Positions 41,801-56,800 of a DNA stretch of 64,000 nt are shown one piece after another. Under the pieces are notes generated by a model. The model did not search any database. It worked only from the letters and a program-made list of their open reading frames with translations, and was not told the origin of the DNA. Numbering within the stretch: the first letter of the stretch is position 1; every line of letters starts with the position of its first letter. The DNA lies in the NCBI GenBank assembly GCA_951640165.1, contig OX621250.1, positions 7,316,001-7,380,000 of the forward strand, written 5' to 3'. This DNA is from Pseudoips prasinana (lineage: Eukaryota; Arthropoda; Insecta; Lepidoptera; Nolidae). Both the position numbers and the translations under genes were made by a program.

Positions 41801-44800
41801 TATTCTCATAGCTTTTGATTGAATGGAATCCAGCCTCTTCAAACCCGCTATATTACAAGGCTCCAGTATGAAGGTCCCGTAATCGAGAACGCTTCGTACC
41901 AAAGCATTGTAAAGCAGCTTCAAAGAAACCGGATGCCCACCCCACCAAACACCCGAGAGGCATCTCATCAAATTGAGAAGATTTTCACATTTAGTTACAA
42001 CATATTCAATGTGAGGCATTCCTGTTAGCTTTGAATCTAAGACAACACCCAGAAACTTGACTTGATTTTAACTGGTATTCGGCAATTACCGAAATATATA
42101 AGAATGGGGGGATGCAATCGCTGACGCGTGAAGAGAACTACGGAAGTTTTATGCGGTGAAATGCTTAGACCATTTTTATCCATCCAAACTTTTAAATTAT
42201 TTAACGAATTTGATATTTCGCTACATATTGAATAATAATAATAATAATAATAAATAATAATAAATAAATTTATTTCTCTCACAAAGATCAAGTACAAGGT
42301 GGTAATACATTTTATGTCACTTAGAATAAGTAACTAGCTTTGTGAGAGCTGGTGCCTATTGTAGGTTTAGAAGAAAACCTGTATTACAGGTCACCAGTGC
42401 CCACTCCCCAGTTTATACCTAGTGAAATTAAACTATATTTTAAGCTAAACGGTACATGACGTGAGACGGTATTTAAACAGATGAATAATTAAAACTAATA
42501 GAAAAATAACATATTATAAAGAATAAAAAAAAGAATCTAAATAAAAAGTAGGTAGAGAGTTTGTAGATGTGTTAGTGGGTGTCTGTTTGTGTGAGTGTGT
42601 GTGAGTGATAAGTACTTGTTGTGTAGGAAATAAGCGTATCTAGTAATATTAATAAGTTGGTCTTAGGTGTTAGGCTTTATTTTTAAAAGAAAGCAGTACG
42701 CAACCATCAAGGTACAACAAGGTAGGTGTTTATATATTATATTAATTATGATAACAAAAATAACAAATAGGAGATAACAATATGAATTGGCTATTAAATA
42801 ATTTGTCTCAACAGGCTTTCTGTTCTGTCATAATCTAGACTTTTCAGAAAGCTAGCTACCTTTTGTTTACAGCGGATTTTATTTAATGGATAAAGGTCAA
42901 GTCTATTATTTAATTTATTATACAGATAGGCACCTAGAAAATGGAAAAATCTTTGGGAAAAACTCGTATTGCATTTTGAGGTTTGGCATACGGAACCCTT
43001 ACGCCTTTTATCCTTTAGTAAGTTAGGATTATATTCCAATTGATGATGTTTTTTAAGAATAGTGTGGAGTATAAACGTCTGCCTGACCGATAGGACGTCC
43101 CATTTTTTATATAACTCAACGGTTGGAAATCTAAAAGGAAGGCTGGCAGCAACTTTGAGTATAACACGTTGAGCTCTTTCAGCCTCAATTAAATGGATTT
43201 TCGCCGCTCCCCCCCAGGAGGTGATACAATAATCTAACAGTGATTGACATAACGCGTAATATACCATTTTTATCACCCGATTGTCAGCCACGTGTTTGAG
43301 AGCCTTGAAAATGTATATCATTTTTCGCAACCTCGGGACTAATATGTCAATATGGGGTTTGAAACTAAGATTTTGGTCAATAATAACTCCCAGGTATTTG
43401 ATGGTGTCGGTTCTTTTAATCACGGGACAGGAGCATGTACTATGTTTTAGGGCGCAGGTGTGTGCAATAATGGAATAAGAAGGTGGTGGAAGTAAATTAG
43501 ATTTTAGTGCGAATGGTATGTATTTGGTTTTGTCTATATTGAGGGTCAGCACATTATTATTTAGCCAGTGAGCGACTTTATCAAATCCTTCCTGGGCGGC
43601 TGCATAAACCTCTTCCCAGGAGTTGCCGGTGAAAAAGAGGGCAGTATCATCGGCGAAAGTGAAGATATGGCCCCCAGTCAATCTGAGCTGACAGAGATCG
43701 TTAATGTAGGTCAGGAATAGAGTTGGCCCAAGTATGCTACCCTGGGGCACACCGTACTTAAGAGGGAGTTCGTCACTAACCCAATGATTGATTTTAACTC
43801 GCTGGTACCTGTCAGTCAGAAAACTTTTAAATAGTTGGAGGGGGACACCACGAACGCCCATTTTTTCTAATTTTGATAAAAGGTGGGGAATGGAAACTGT
43901 GTCAAAGGCCTTGGCAAGATCAAGAAAGACAGTAAGGCATTTTTGTTTGTGATCAAGTGAGGTGACTATACGATCAACTAGCTCACTTACTGCTTCGTTT
44001 GTTGACTTGCCTTGACGAAAACCGAATTGAAAAGGTGAGAGAAGGTTATTGGTTTCTAAATAACTTATTAGCCTTTGATTCATGAGTCGCTCTAGGATTT
44101 TTGAAAGTGTCGGCAAGATCGAAATCGGTCTGAAATTATTGACACAGTCTTTATTACCCCCCTTATATATTGGTTTAACAATAGCCAATTTAAAAGCTGA
44201 AGGAAATTCACCCGTTGCAATCGCAAGATTACATATATGTGTTATGGCAGGGGTGATGATATGGGAATATCTTTTTAATAGTCTACCTGATATGTGATCA
44301 GCTCCTACGGCACAATTGTCCCTCAAATTATTAATAAGTTGCAAGATCTCGCGATCGTTCGTGGGGAGCATAAAAAAATGTGTTACCAATGGAGTACAAC
44401 AATAAGTCATCGGCATATTGAAGGATGTTAATAGAATTATAAAGTGAAGACGCCAAATCATAAGTATATAAATTAAATAATATAGGACTGAGTACAGATC
44501 CTTGTGGAAGTCCATTCCACACCAGTCTACTCTGTTCTCGAGCTTGGTCCAGCCTTATTATTCTACCTGACAAGAGGTTTATGATAAAACATGAAATAAT
44601 TGGTGGAATAGCAAGCTTGTGTAGCTTATATTGCAGAATATTAAGATTACTCTGTCATAGGCTGATTTTAAATCTAAAAACACCGCAAGAGCAGATTCAT
44701 TTTTTGTAAATGCCACTCGGACATCAGTCACAAAAGTGCCCACACTATCCAAGGTGCTCCTGCCTTTCCTGAACCCAAATTGTGATTCGGATAATATTCC

Positions 44801-47800
44801 ACGATTTTCAATAATCCATTCAAGGCAATTTTTAACTAAATTCTCAGCAACTTTTGAAATTACAGGGGATAAAGCTATAGGGCGATATGAGGAGGTGTCA
44901 GCCGGTGATTTATCTGGTTTAAGAATAGGGATAATTATTTGTGATTTCCAAGAAGATGGAACATTTCCGAATAACATTACTTTATTAATTAAATCTAAGT
45001 AATACTGAATTGAAGATTGATTAAGGTTGGCTAAGTATGAATATGGAATACCGTCTTCACCTGGAGCGGAATTTTTAATTTTAGATAAAACACCCTGTAG
45101 TTCCTCCATAGTAAATGTGGAATCCAGGGAAAACTGACTACGGGGAATTAGAAAAGGAAGGTTACACTGAAAAAGATTATGTTCTGGGGCCGAGGGTGGA
45201 GCTAGATTCTTGAGAAATGATTCACTTAAATTTGGAGGTATAGTAGAAATCCGACAATCACTAACACCATTACGAAATCGTCGTATATTTTGCCAGACTA
45301 TCGAGGGATGAACACGAGGAGAAATGGAAAGACAGAAATTTTTCCATCCTTTAATTTTTTTGTCTTTGAGTAATTTACGAGCATTTGCTATAGCACCAGA
45401 TACAGTTTTAAAATTTTCATCCGACATCATTTTTGTACAATTCAATTAAACAAACATCATGGAGGGGTTAGGACTTGAATTCAAAGCACAACCGTTTTGG
45501 GGTGAAGGGATTTTAAAGTCATTGATTATTTGGTTATGTGATTCACGATCATAACCTTTATTTAATTTGGGAGCTGGACGTCTATTCACGTTAACTGTCT
45601 TTTTATATGAACTATTGTTTGATGAGCGTTGTGAAAGTGATACGGGAGACACTGGATGGTTTTGTTTCATGTGAGGTACTGGGACTGAATTTAGTACATT
45701 GGCGTACGATTTATATACGGATGGAAACAGTTTGACTGCTTCGCCATATGATATAGATTTTTCTGCCATAGCTAACTTGATTTCCTTTTGACGATTAAAT
45801 TCGGGGCATAATTTATTAGTCGCAAAATGGCTTCCTGAGCAATGACAACATGTCACATTCTTTTCCTCAACATCACAGGAATCACCTGTATGTTCATGTC
45901 CGCATTTATAACACTTTGATCTAGATCTACATTGAAGTTTAGTATGCCCAAAGCGGCAGCAGTTAAAACATTGAATCGTGGGGTAAGTGTACAAATTAAC
46001 GGGTAGTGCATTGTAGCACATATAAACTCTTTGAGGCAGGACTTGCCGGTCAAATGTAAGTACAACATTTTGTGTCGGTTTACACGCTGTTGAACCGTTT
46101 TCGGTACATTTATAATTTATTCTCCTTACCTTTAAAACCTTACCACACCCAATAGGCACCGAGATATTGTCCATTACTTCCTCAATTGACCAGTCAGATG
46201 GTACCCCACGAACAAAGCCCATTCGTGTAATTTGAAATGATGGAATGAAGGCTTTTAAATTGTTCACTTCTATGCTGTCACTTGTTATAAATGAATTAGC
46301 ATCGCTAAAATTTGAGAAAGCTAGGGAAATTCTATTTCTGCCTATTCTCTTAACAGAACCATTAACAATATTCTTTATACCATTTCTCAAAAGGAATTTC
46401 CCGAATGAGACTGGGTGGAGAGTAGTTCCATCGTCAGATGACTTGGTTACTCTTTGCACATGAATATTAAATGGGGCCTTGTCATGAGCTTCGTATTGTT
46501 TTCTTCCTATAGAAGAAAAACTTTGGGAATCTGGATCGTTAAAGGATATTGCAGGAATGACAGTTGGTGTTTGTACTACAGTATTTTCAATTTCTTTAGT
46601 AGGGTTTGTGTCACTGTTTTCAGTTCCTCCACAGCGACAACCCGTTTTGCCATCTACTGCTTGAGCGTGCTTCCTTTTCTTTTTATTGCAATGTTTGCAA
46701 ATTTTATTAAAATTAGATTTTTTCCGTTTATGTTGAGATGCGGAACAATCCGTGTCCATTGCAGACTCATTAGATACAGTTGATATAGTAATAAAATTCG
46801 CCGCCGGGGGAACCATTACGCCCCCCGGGGTCGGTAAATCAGGCGGCTCGTTCATATGCAGTAAAACATAAAAAACTTACCGAGATCGAAGTCTATATAT
46901 ACACAAAAACTATTATTGTAAACTAAATATTAATAATATTTACACTAACACACAGTACTTATCCCTATAATATACAAAATAGAATCAAAAATCGACCATT
47001 CAGTTCAACGTTTCCCGCGCTTTTCACGTACCCGACGTTATCTACGCGTACGGATCAGTCAGAGAGTCAATCATATATGGTTTCTACATTCTCGAATACT
47101 TTCAGAGAGTAAGTAATCACTGTGACCATTGACCATATAACTACTCTATCACATCACATTGAAATGTGGACAAATTAAGAAGATATGGCGGTAAAATTCG
47201 CCATGATTATCTTATAGCATCTATAATGTTCGAACGCATACTACTTATTTTTTATTTTTGTCTAAGTATGAACTAGTTGGGTATCTCTTAGAATGCATAC
47301 TCCCCAGACTATTATTTTGTGTATCATATTTCGTTTTTGTTTATTTTTACGTTAGTTTTGAGTATTTTATCTGTTAGCCTCGATTCGATTCATATTCAAT
47401 CTTCGTAAATATGACCATGTGAGTAGCTACCGAGCTCAACTAAAGTGGTTCCCTATTCGGCAGCGCAGAACCTTGAGAGCCTTAACTACCCTATTTTCAC
47501 TATTAGACTCGCCTTCTTCTCCTTCTTATTTGACTTCTCAATTTCAATATCTTCATAGCAATCATAGCAAAAATCTACGCTCTTCTCACAACCGTCTACT
47601 TCAATGTCCACCTCATCGTACTGACTTTCTACATTCTTCCTTTTTTGTTCAATCCATTCTTCTCTGGAACTCTCTTCCTTCCGAAATCAGGATGGCAACG
47701 AGTCGTTTTTCTTTTAAAAAGAAAATGCGCGAACACATTTCCAAAAAAATGTTAGCAGAATCAGCTCAATAGCACTCTCTTCTATCGTTAATTGTTCTCT

Positions 47801-50800
47801 AGGTATATTTATTTATAAATATATATTAGTCTATTATAGTTTTTATTTATGTATTGTATGTAATTATGGCTGTGTGGTGACGGCCTAGAGAATATCACCA
47901 CCCCCTCTCATCCCGTGGGGGGACGTAGAAGTCGTCCCGAGGGAATATATTCCAGAGAATGGGCAGCAGCGTTCTCATGAGTACCAATTTCTACCTTACT
48001 GCGATCGCCAACCCGTTTGCCAAGCGTGGCGATTATGGCAGATCCCCTCAAATGAAGGACACAATTAAACCGCGGCCCCCAGTCCCCGGCAGCCCTGCTA
48101 TTCCCAGCCGTGGTAACAGCCGTGGTTACGGCAGGGCAGGGGGTGCTAAGAATCCCCGGCAGATTCCGCGTTACCAAAACCGACGACCTCTGGCCCTGGC
48201 AACATACAACACACGCACACTGCGGACCGACGAGAAGATGATCGAACTGGAGGAAGAATTGAGCAGGTTACATTGGGACATAATAGGATTATCTGAAGTA
48301 CGAAGAGAGGGGGAGGACACGATAATCCTGAAATCCGGGAATCTGTTCTATTTCCGGGAAGGCGACCAACTCTCCCAAGGTGGTGTTGGGTTCATAGTCC
48401 ACAAGTCCCTCAACATAGTGAAAATCGAGAGTGTGTCGACTAGGGTTGCGTACCTTATACTCAGAATTACCAAGCGGTATTCGTTGAAGGTCATACAGGT
48501 TTACGCGCCGACTTCAACGCACTCCGACGATGAGGTTGAGGTCATGTATGAGGATATTTCTAGAGCCATACATACCTCGAACTCTTATTTCACTGTGGTC
48601 ATGGGGGACTTTAACGCGAAGCTGGGTAAACGATTCGGGAATGAGCTGAAAGTGGGGCAATTTGGAACTGGAGACCGGAATCCCCGGGGCCAAATGTTGG
48701 CCGACTTCATGGAGAAGGAGGGACTCTTTATGATGAACTCTTTTTTCAAGAAGTCGGAAAACCGCAAATGGATCTGGGTAAGCCCCGATGGTAAAACAAA
48801 AAACGAGATAGACTTTATCTTGTCGACGAGTAGACAGGTGTTCAAAGACGTCTCAGCGATCAATACGGTTAAAACCGGGAGCGATCACAGACTGGTGAGA
48901 GGCTCATTGAACCTAAATGTCAAGCTCCAGAGGTCCCGACTAATAAAGTCTACGCTCCGACCTTTACCCATCCACATCCAAAACCCTGAACCCTTTCAGC
49001 TCGAACTGCAAAACCGTTTCGAATGCCTAGCAGATTGCGAGGAAGTGGACTCATACCATGACAGACTCGTAGAAGCTGTCCATACGGCTGGGTCTAAGGT
49101 CTTCAAGGCCCACCGTACAAACAGAACCAAAAAGATCTCTGACTATACCCTGCAGCTTATGGACGAAAGACGGAAAATGGTTCTGACTTCCTCTGATGCT
49201 GCTACCAGATACCGGCAGCTCAACAGACAGATCTCAAAGTCTTTGACACGCGACACGCGCCAATTTAATACAAATTGTATTAAAGAAGCCATTGAGCGGA
49301 ACAAAGGCTCTAAAGTGTTTGCAAGAGAACTGTCTGTTGGACAGAGCCAACTGACGAAGCTGAAGACTGAGGATGGCAGAATCGTCACGTCTAAACCTGA
49401 GTTGCTGGGAGAGATCGAGAGGTTCTATGGACAGCTGTATGCGAAAACCCAGTCACCTGTCGATAGTTGTGCCTCAGATCCCAGAGCACGACTAACCCAA
49501 CACTTCACCGACGACATCCCGGACGTCAGCCTGTGCGAGATTAGAATGGCTCTCGAACAGCTTAAGAACAACAAGGCGCCTGGTGATGATGGAATTACGG
49601 CAGAGCTTCTGAAGGCGGGTGGTACACCAATCCTACGGGCCCTTCAGAAGTTATTTAACTCCGTCATACTAGAAGGTCAAACGCCTAAAGCATGGCACAG
49701 GGGTGTGGTGGTGCTCTTCTTCAAAAAGGGCGATAAAACCCTCTTGAAGAATTACAGACCCATCACACTGCTGAGCCATGTTTACAAGTTGTTTTCGAGG
49801 GTCATTACGAATCGTCTCGCACGCAGGTTTGACGACTTCCAGCCTCCCGAACAAGCCGGTTTCCGTAAAGGCTTTAGTACCATAGACCACATACATACGC
49901 TGCGGCAGGTTATACAGAAGACCGAAGAGTATAACCAGCCATTATGCTTAGCGTTTGTGGACTATGAGAAAGCCTTCGATTCGATCGAAACTTGGGCCGT
50001 ACTGAGGTCTCTCCAAAGGTGCCAAATCGACTACCGGTATATCGAGGTGTTAAAGTGTTTGTACGAAAACGCCACTATGTCAGTGCGACTCCAGGACCAG
50101 AACTCGAAACCTATCCACTTGCAGCGAGGTGTGAGACAGGGAGATGTTATATCTCCGAAACTGTTCATCGCTGCATTGGAAGATGTCTTCAAGCTTCTGG
50201 ACTGGAAAGGCTTTGGCATCAATGTCAATGGCGAGTACATCACCCACCTTCGATTTGCCGACGATATAGTAGTCATGGCTGAGACCCTTGACGACCTCGG
50301 TACAATGCTCGATGGCCTCAGCAGAGTCTCTCAACAAGTGGGTCTGAAAATGAACATGGATAAGACGAAAATTATGTCAAACATCCAAGTTGCACCCACT
50401 CTAGTTAAGGTTGGAGACTCTGCACTCGAAGTTGTAGAGAACTATATTTACCTAGGACAGACCATCCAACTAGTAGGTCCAACTTCGAGAAGGAGGTCAA
50501 TCGTAGAATCCAACTCGGCTGGGCAGCGTTCGGGAAGCTACGTAATATCTTCTCGTCCCAAATACCGCTGTGTCTCAAGTCGAAAGTCTTCGACCAGTGT
50601 GTGTTGCCAGTGATGACTTACGGAACAGAGACGTGGTCGCTAACTATGGGCCTTATCAGGCGGCTCAAGGTCACCCAAAGAGCAATGGAAAGGGCTATGC
50701 TTGGAGTTTCCCTGCGAGATCGAATCAGAAATGATGAGATCCGCAGGCGAACCAAAGTCACCGACATAGCCCTAAGAATTGCCAAGCTGAAGTGGCAGTG

Positions 50801-53800
50801 GGCAGGGCACATAGCTCGTAGAGCCGACGGCCGCTGGGGCAGAAAGGTTCTCGAGTTGCGACCACGAACCGGAAGACGCAGCGTGGGCAGGCCCCCTACA
50901 AGATGGACCGATGATCTTGTGCGGGTCGCTGGAAAACGCTGGATGCGGATAGCGCAAGACCGGCAATTGTGGAGATCTTTGAGGGAGGCCTTTGTCCAGC
51001 AGTGGACGTCTTTCGGCTGATATGATGATGTAATTATTCATAATTATATATTTACAATGATAATCCACACAAGACGTTTTTAAAGTGCACCTACCTTGTT
51101 TTTCTCTGCATCACCCCAAGGTTGACTGGTAGAGAATGCCTACGGCATTAAGTCCGCCTGTGTACTTTCATGTGCAAAAGTTTTAAAATAAAAAAAAATA
51201 AATAAAATATCTAGTTGTTATTACCCGACTGCGGGACGCAAAGGGCAATGTGTTTATCAGGCTATGTATGTATGTATAATCCTTTGAAGCACTATACAGA
51301 CCAAACGCCTGGACCGATTTTAATGATTCGCACGTCAATCGATTCCTTTCAGTCCGGAAAGTGTCACTAAAGACATGACGTTAGTGAAAATTCAATATGG
51401 CGACTACTGGACGCCAAATAGTGAAAATTTTAAAAATTTAAGTCAACAAACTATGTCATGTGGGGTGTCGTTGAATAGGTATTTAAAAAACATTTTTAGT
51501 TTTTTTCAACATTTTTCGATTTGACCGCGGCCGTTTAGGAGCTATATCGATTTAAAGTCGCGTAACAACTATTCTCACATATAGGTTTTAAAACAGTAGA
51601 AATTTACGATGAAAAGACGACAACTTCGTATGACTGTGCGTGTGAGTGTTGATGGACATATACTAAAGTATCTATTAGGTATATTGGACTACCTAAAGTA
51701 TTTAACGGCTAACACGGTCGCCCATCTCCAACTTCAAACGATTTAGTACTTAACTTCACTTGAAAAACTATATATAGGTAGGTAACTACCGAAATCGAAT
51801 TGTTTTAAATGCAATGACAAAGATATAAAGCACAACGTCCCTTTGATTGGTGTGAGAATCGAACTATCAACAACCGAATTTCATGCGCTTCGTGGACAAG
51901 GTAAAATTTAAAGAAAAATGTTACCTTTAATATTATGTTGGGGAGTACTTGTACACAAGTTGCAAGGGACAACTTTGAATCGAGCCGTTGTCGATCTTAG
52001 TTCGTGCATTTTAATTTTGAATTGAATTGATATTTTCATAAAGCCAGGTTAAGTCTTTAGATGGTTTAATTATTAGTACTCTGTACCACCGCAAGCTACT
52101 AAACAATCCTCATGATATCAAATCTCTCAATGAAATCACGAGATTGAGAAATTTGCAGTCATATAACAATAACAATGACTGACTTATCTCTCAGCTTAAA
52201 GAGCTGCTTGTATTAACGTGATATTTGGCCTGGATGTTTATTTATTCATTATCATATCACAGATTAAAAAATATAGATTAAAAAGAAAACAGTAAAACAA
52301 AATGCCACTCTGGAAAGTGGAACTCTAATTAAATTTTGCCAATCGGACTATCTCGTAAATAAGCATGGACTCTTTTTCTTATCTATATTAATGTCATACC
52401 AGATATAACTCATCATCATACATGCACTTTGTTTGCAGACGACATCCTTATAGTTTTGGCATAGAATCTGTTAAATAACTTTGACATAGAAATTAGAATA
52501 GAATAGAATAGAATACTCTTTATTGTACACACTCAAACAAAACAATTATATGGAAGACAAAATAAATAACACAATAATGTACAATGGGCGGTCTTATCGC
52601 ATTAAGCGATTTCTTCCAGACAACCTTTGGATGGATAGGAGCTCTAAATATTTAAAGTAGTAAGTAGGTGTGCAACAAATGAAGTAGAAAAGTATAGAAA
52701 CATTGTAAGTATATACATAATTATATATATATATATATAATGAGGTTTATAACAATGTAAGGTGGCATACCAAATAGCATGTGTATATAGCAAAATATGT
52801 ATAAATACAGTATATAATATATAACATAAATATTATATTAGACAGTAGGTGACTTTACGAAAGTAGGTAGTGTTCTTTAACAGCTTTATTAAACGTGGCA
52901 AGAGTTTGTGCACGTCTGATATCAATTGGCAAGGCATTCCATAATAGTACCTACTGCTTGAACAGAAAATTATTTGTTCATAAATGTGGTAGAATGCATA
53001 GGAGTATGCAGCTTTAGGTTGTGTGATGATCTTAGGAATCTGGAATGTGTGTCACAGAGAAACTCGAAACGGTTTTTAAGATATGTAGGTGTAGTGGGAT
53101 TAAAGAGAGTGTTATATAATAAAGAAAGAACATGAGCATTCCGACGAAGGCGGATTGGCAACCACTTGAGCTTTGACCGGAATAATGAAACGTGATCGTA
53201 TTTGCGAAGGCCAAATATGAATCTAATACAAAGGTTTTGAAGACGCTCAAGTTTATCCAGTTGTTCTTCTGTGAGATCTAGATAGCTGACATCGGCATAG
53301 TCGAGAATAGGTAGGAGAAGTGATTGTGCAAGAGCAGTTTTAGTGGTAATAGGGAGGAAGTTGCGCAGGCGCCTGAGTGAACCAGATGACGCAAAAAGTT
53401 TACAGCTAACAGCTTTCAGCTGAGGACCCCATGATAACGTGCTGTCAAATGTAATCCCCAAATTTTTTACGTTATTACTAAGAGGGATAACCGTGCCATC
53501 AAAGGTGATTTGGGGGAGTTGGGACCAGTCCACTTTAGACGTCATTCGGGAGCTGCCAACTACTATTGCTTGTGTTTTAGATGGGTTAATTTCGAGACCA
53601 AACATCTGGCTCCACACTCTAATCTGAGCTAAATCGTTATTGACTGTCGCGATTGCAGTGGGTAAATTCATAAGCGAAGCATGGGAATAAATTTGAAGAT
53701 CGTCTGCATAAAGATGATAGGAAGAAGAGATATTATTGGAAATCGTATTAATAAATAAAGCAAAAAGCAACGGAGAAGAAGAATTAATAATACGATAGAA

Positions 53801-56800
53801 ATTAATTCGCTTGATAAAAATAATCTGACCGCGAATTTGAGCAAGACACACTTTATTCATTTTTTAGCAAAATAAGTAAATCATATTTACTAAATATAAA
53901 ATACAATGGTCATAAACAAAGAAGAGAGTGTGAAGTTTTTTGGTAAATAGTATAATTAATAAAGTAGTTGTAGAGTGCGTGAGCGGGAACCTAAGCGATT
54001 TCTTCAGAAACTTGTTCAGAGTACTTAGAGAGAAAACATACTAAAAGTCCTGATGTTCAGGAGGCGAGGCGGAGGGAGGGGAGGGGGACAAGGACCTCAA
54101 TTTTAGGTTTTCGCTAATATTTCAAAAATCGCGCGTTTTAGCAAAAAATGTTCTAAGATGAAATGAAAGCTTATAAAAATTTCTATAACTTTGATACTTT
54201 TCCATATCCCATCCGTTTTCTAACTACAGGCTCTGGAAAAGTGCAATTAAAAAATGTTTTGAAATATAAGTTTCTAAGTCGAATTCTGTGAATGATTCAC
54301 ATTTTCATTCTCTTAGGTCGTGAGGGTCCTGGAAAAAGGTCGTTTTCTGTGGTATCTTCTTCCTCGCCTTCCTCAGTGGTAAGTGGTTCTTGCTGAGAGG
54401 GCTCTCAATCATCTTCATGGTCATTCTCGTAGTCTTCCTCGCTAAAAGACACGCCGTTGAAGCATTTTCCTTGGCAATGAAGGCACGCAGTAGAAAATTT
54501 TGGCATAGCTTTGCGACATCCACATTTGCTGCTGCTACAATCCTTGGTGCAGCGACAAAATATTATTTTTAGTAAAACCTGGGGCGCCGGTAAATCTTTT
54601 GTTGTTCTTGGTGCCAAGATATCACCATAAATTTTTCCTCCCCCACCCTGAGGGAGCAGCTCATTCCCGAGCCACTGCTGCACTTGGTGATATGTGTTTC
54701 AGGAATTATATTTAGCTACTCTCTTAGTGGCTCTTAGTGGCTGTGTGGTGACGGCCTAGAGAATATCGCCACCCCCTCTCATCCCGCGGGGGGACGTAGA
54801 AGTCGTCCCGAGGGAATATATACCAGAGAATGGGCAGCAGCGTTCTCATGAGTACCAATGTCTACCTTACTGCGATTGCCAACCTGTTTGCCAAGCGTGG
54901 CTATTATGGCAGATCCCCTCAAATGAAGGACACAATTAAACCGCGGCCCCCAGTCCCCGGTAGCCCTGCTATTCCCAGCCGTGGTAACAGCCGTGGTTAC
55001 GGCAGGGCAGTGGGTGCTCAGAATCCCCGGCAGATTCCGCGTTACCAAAACCGACGACCTCTGGCCCTGGCAACATACAACACACGCACACTGCGGACCG
55101 ACGAGAAGATAACCGAACTGGAGGAAGAATTGAGCAGGTTACATTGGGACATAATAGGATTATCTGAAGTTCGAAGAGAGGGGGAGGACACTATAATCCT
55201 GAAATCCGGGAATCTGCTCTATTTCCGGGAGGGCGACCAACTGTCCCAAGGTGGTGTTAGGTTCATAGTACACAAGTCCCTCGTCCACAACATAGTGAAA
55301 ATCGGGAGTGTGTCGACTAGGGTTGCGTACCTTATACGCACTTCGACGATGAGGTCATGACGAGGATTGGTCATATATGAGGATATTTCTAGAGCCATAC
55401 ATACCTCGAACTCTTATTTCACTGTGTTCATGGGGGACTTTAACGCGAAGCTGGTTAAACGATTCGGGGATGAGCTGAGAGTGGGGCAATTTATAACTGG
55501 AGACAGGAATCTCCGGGGCCAAATGTTGGCCGACTTCATGGAGAAGGAGGGACTCTTTGTGATGAACTCCTCTTTCAAGAAGCCGGAAAGCCGCAAATGA
55601 CCTGGGTAAGCTCCGATGGTAAAAAAAAAAACGAGATAGACTTTATCTTGTCAACGAGTAGACAGATGTTCAATGACGTCTCAGTAATCAATACGGTTAA
55701 AACCGGAAGCGATCACCGACTGGTGAGAGGCTCATTGAACCTAAATGTCAAGCTCCAGTGGTTTCGACTGATAACGTCTACGCTCCGTCCTTTACCCATC
55801 TACATCCAAAACCCTGAACCCTTTCAGCTCGAACTGCAAAACCGTTTCGAATGCCTAGCAGATTGCGAGGAAGTAGACTCATACCACGACAGGCTCGTAG
55901 AAGCTGTCCATACGGCTGGGTCTTAGGTTTTCAAGGCCCACCGTACAAACAGAACCAAAAAGATCTCTGACCATACCCTGCAGCTTATGGACGAAAGACG
56001 GAAAATGGTTCTGACATCCTCTGATGATGCTACCAGATACCGGCAGCTCAACAGACAGATCTTAAAGTCTTTGACTCGCGACACGCGTCAATTTAATACA
56101 AATTGTATTAAAGAAGCTATAGAGCGGAACAAAGGCCCTAAAGTGTTTGCAAGAGAACTGTCTGTTGGACAGAGCCAACTGACGAAGCTGAAGACTGAGG
56201 ATGGGAGAATCGTCACGTCTAGACCTGAGTTGCTGGGAGACATCGGGAGGTTCTACGGACAGCTGTATACGAAAACCCAGTCACCTGTCGATAGTTGTGC
56301 CTCAGACCCCAGAGCACGACTAACCCAACACTTACATTCCTCCAAGAATATCCTACTTAATCTTTCACAGTCCGGTTTTCATCCAGGTCACAATACAGCC
56401 ACCGCTCTTATCAATATGCGGATGATATTCGACTAGGCATGGAATGTGGAAAGTTCACGGTGCTTGCGCTGCTTGATTTTAGCAACGCATTCAACACTGT
56501 GGACTTTGACATTCTACTTGGCATATTACGCTCTCATAATATATCTCCAGTGGTAATTGATTGGTTTCGTAGTTACCTGTTTGGCCGTCGGCAACGGATT
56601 CGCATCGACAATAACTACTCGTCGTGGTGTTACACCAGTGCTGGCGTTTTATCTCCACTACTCTTCACTATATTTATAAATTCGATTTCCTCTCGCTTAA
56701 CTTCTTCCTACCACCTTTATGCCGACGACTTACAAATATACACTCAGGCACCGGTTGAGCACCTTAGCGATGGCATTGATATTATTAACAATGATATGGA

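Larger units (their letters stand above)
40409..46960 (-). mobile_element. I/R1-group LINE with zinc-knuckle ORF1 and RNase H, interrupted by a nested LINE
   Basis: From 5' to 3' on the minus strand: 5' UTR, ORF1 (46855-45446), ORF2 lacking its endonuclease (45445-44390), a nested LINE (about 42230-44389), the rest of RT, RNase H and tail (about 42240-40749), 3' UTR and a poly-A tail (T22 on the plus strand at about 40408-40430). The RNase H domain places it in the I/R1 group. Frameshifts at about 44650 and 42065 plus the endonuclease deletion show it is dead. Confidence 0.8.

Noticed and set aside
42240..42275. (AAT)n run as an independent microsatellite
   Set aside because: It is the 3' tail of the nested minus-strand LINE.
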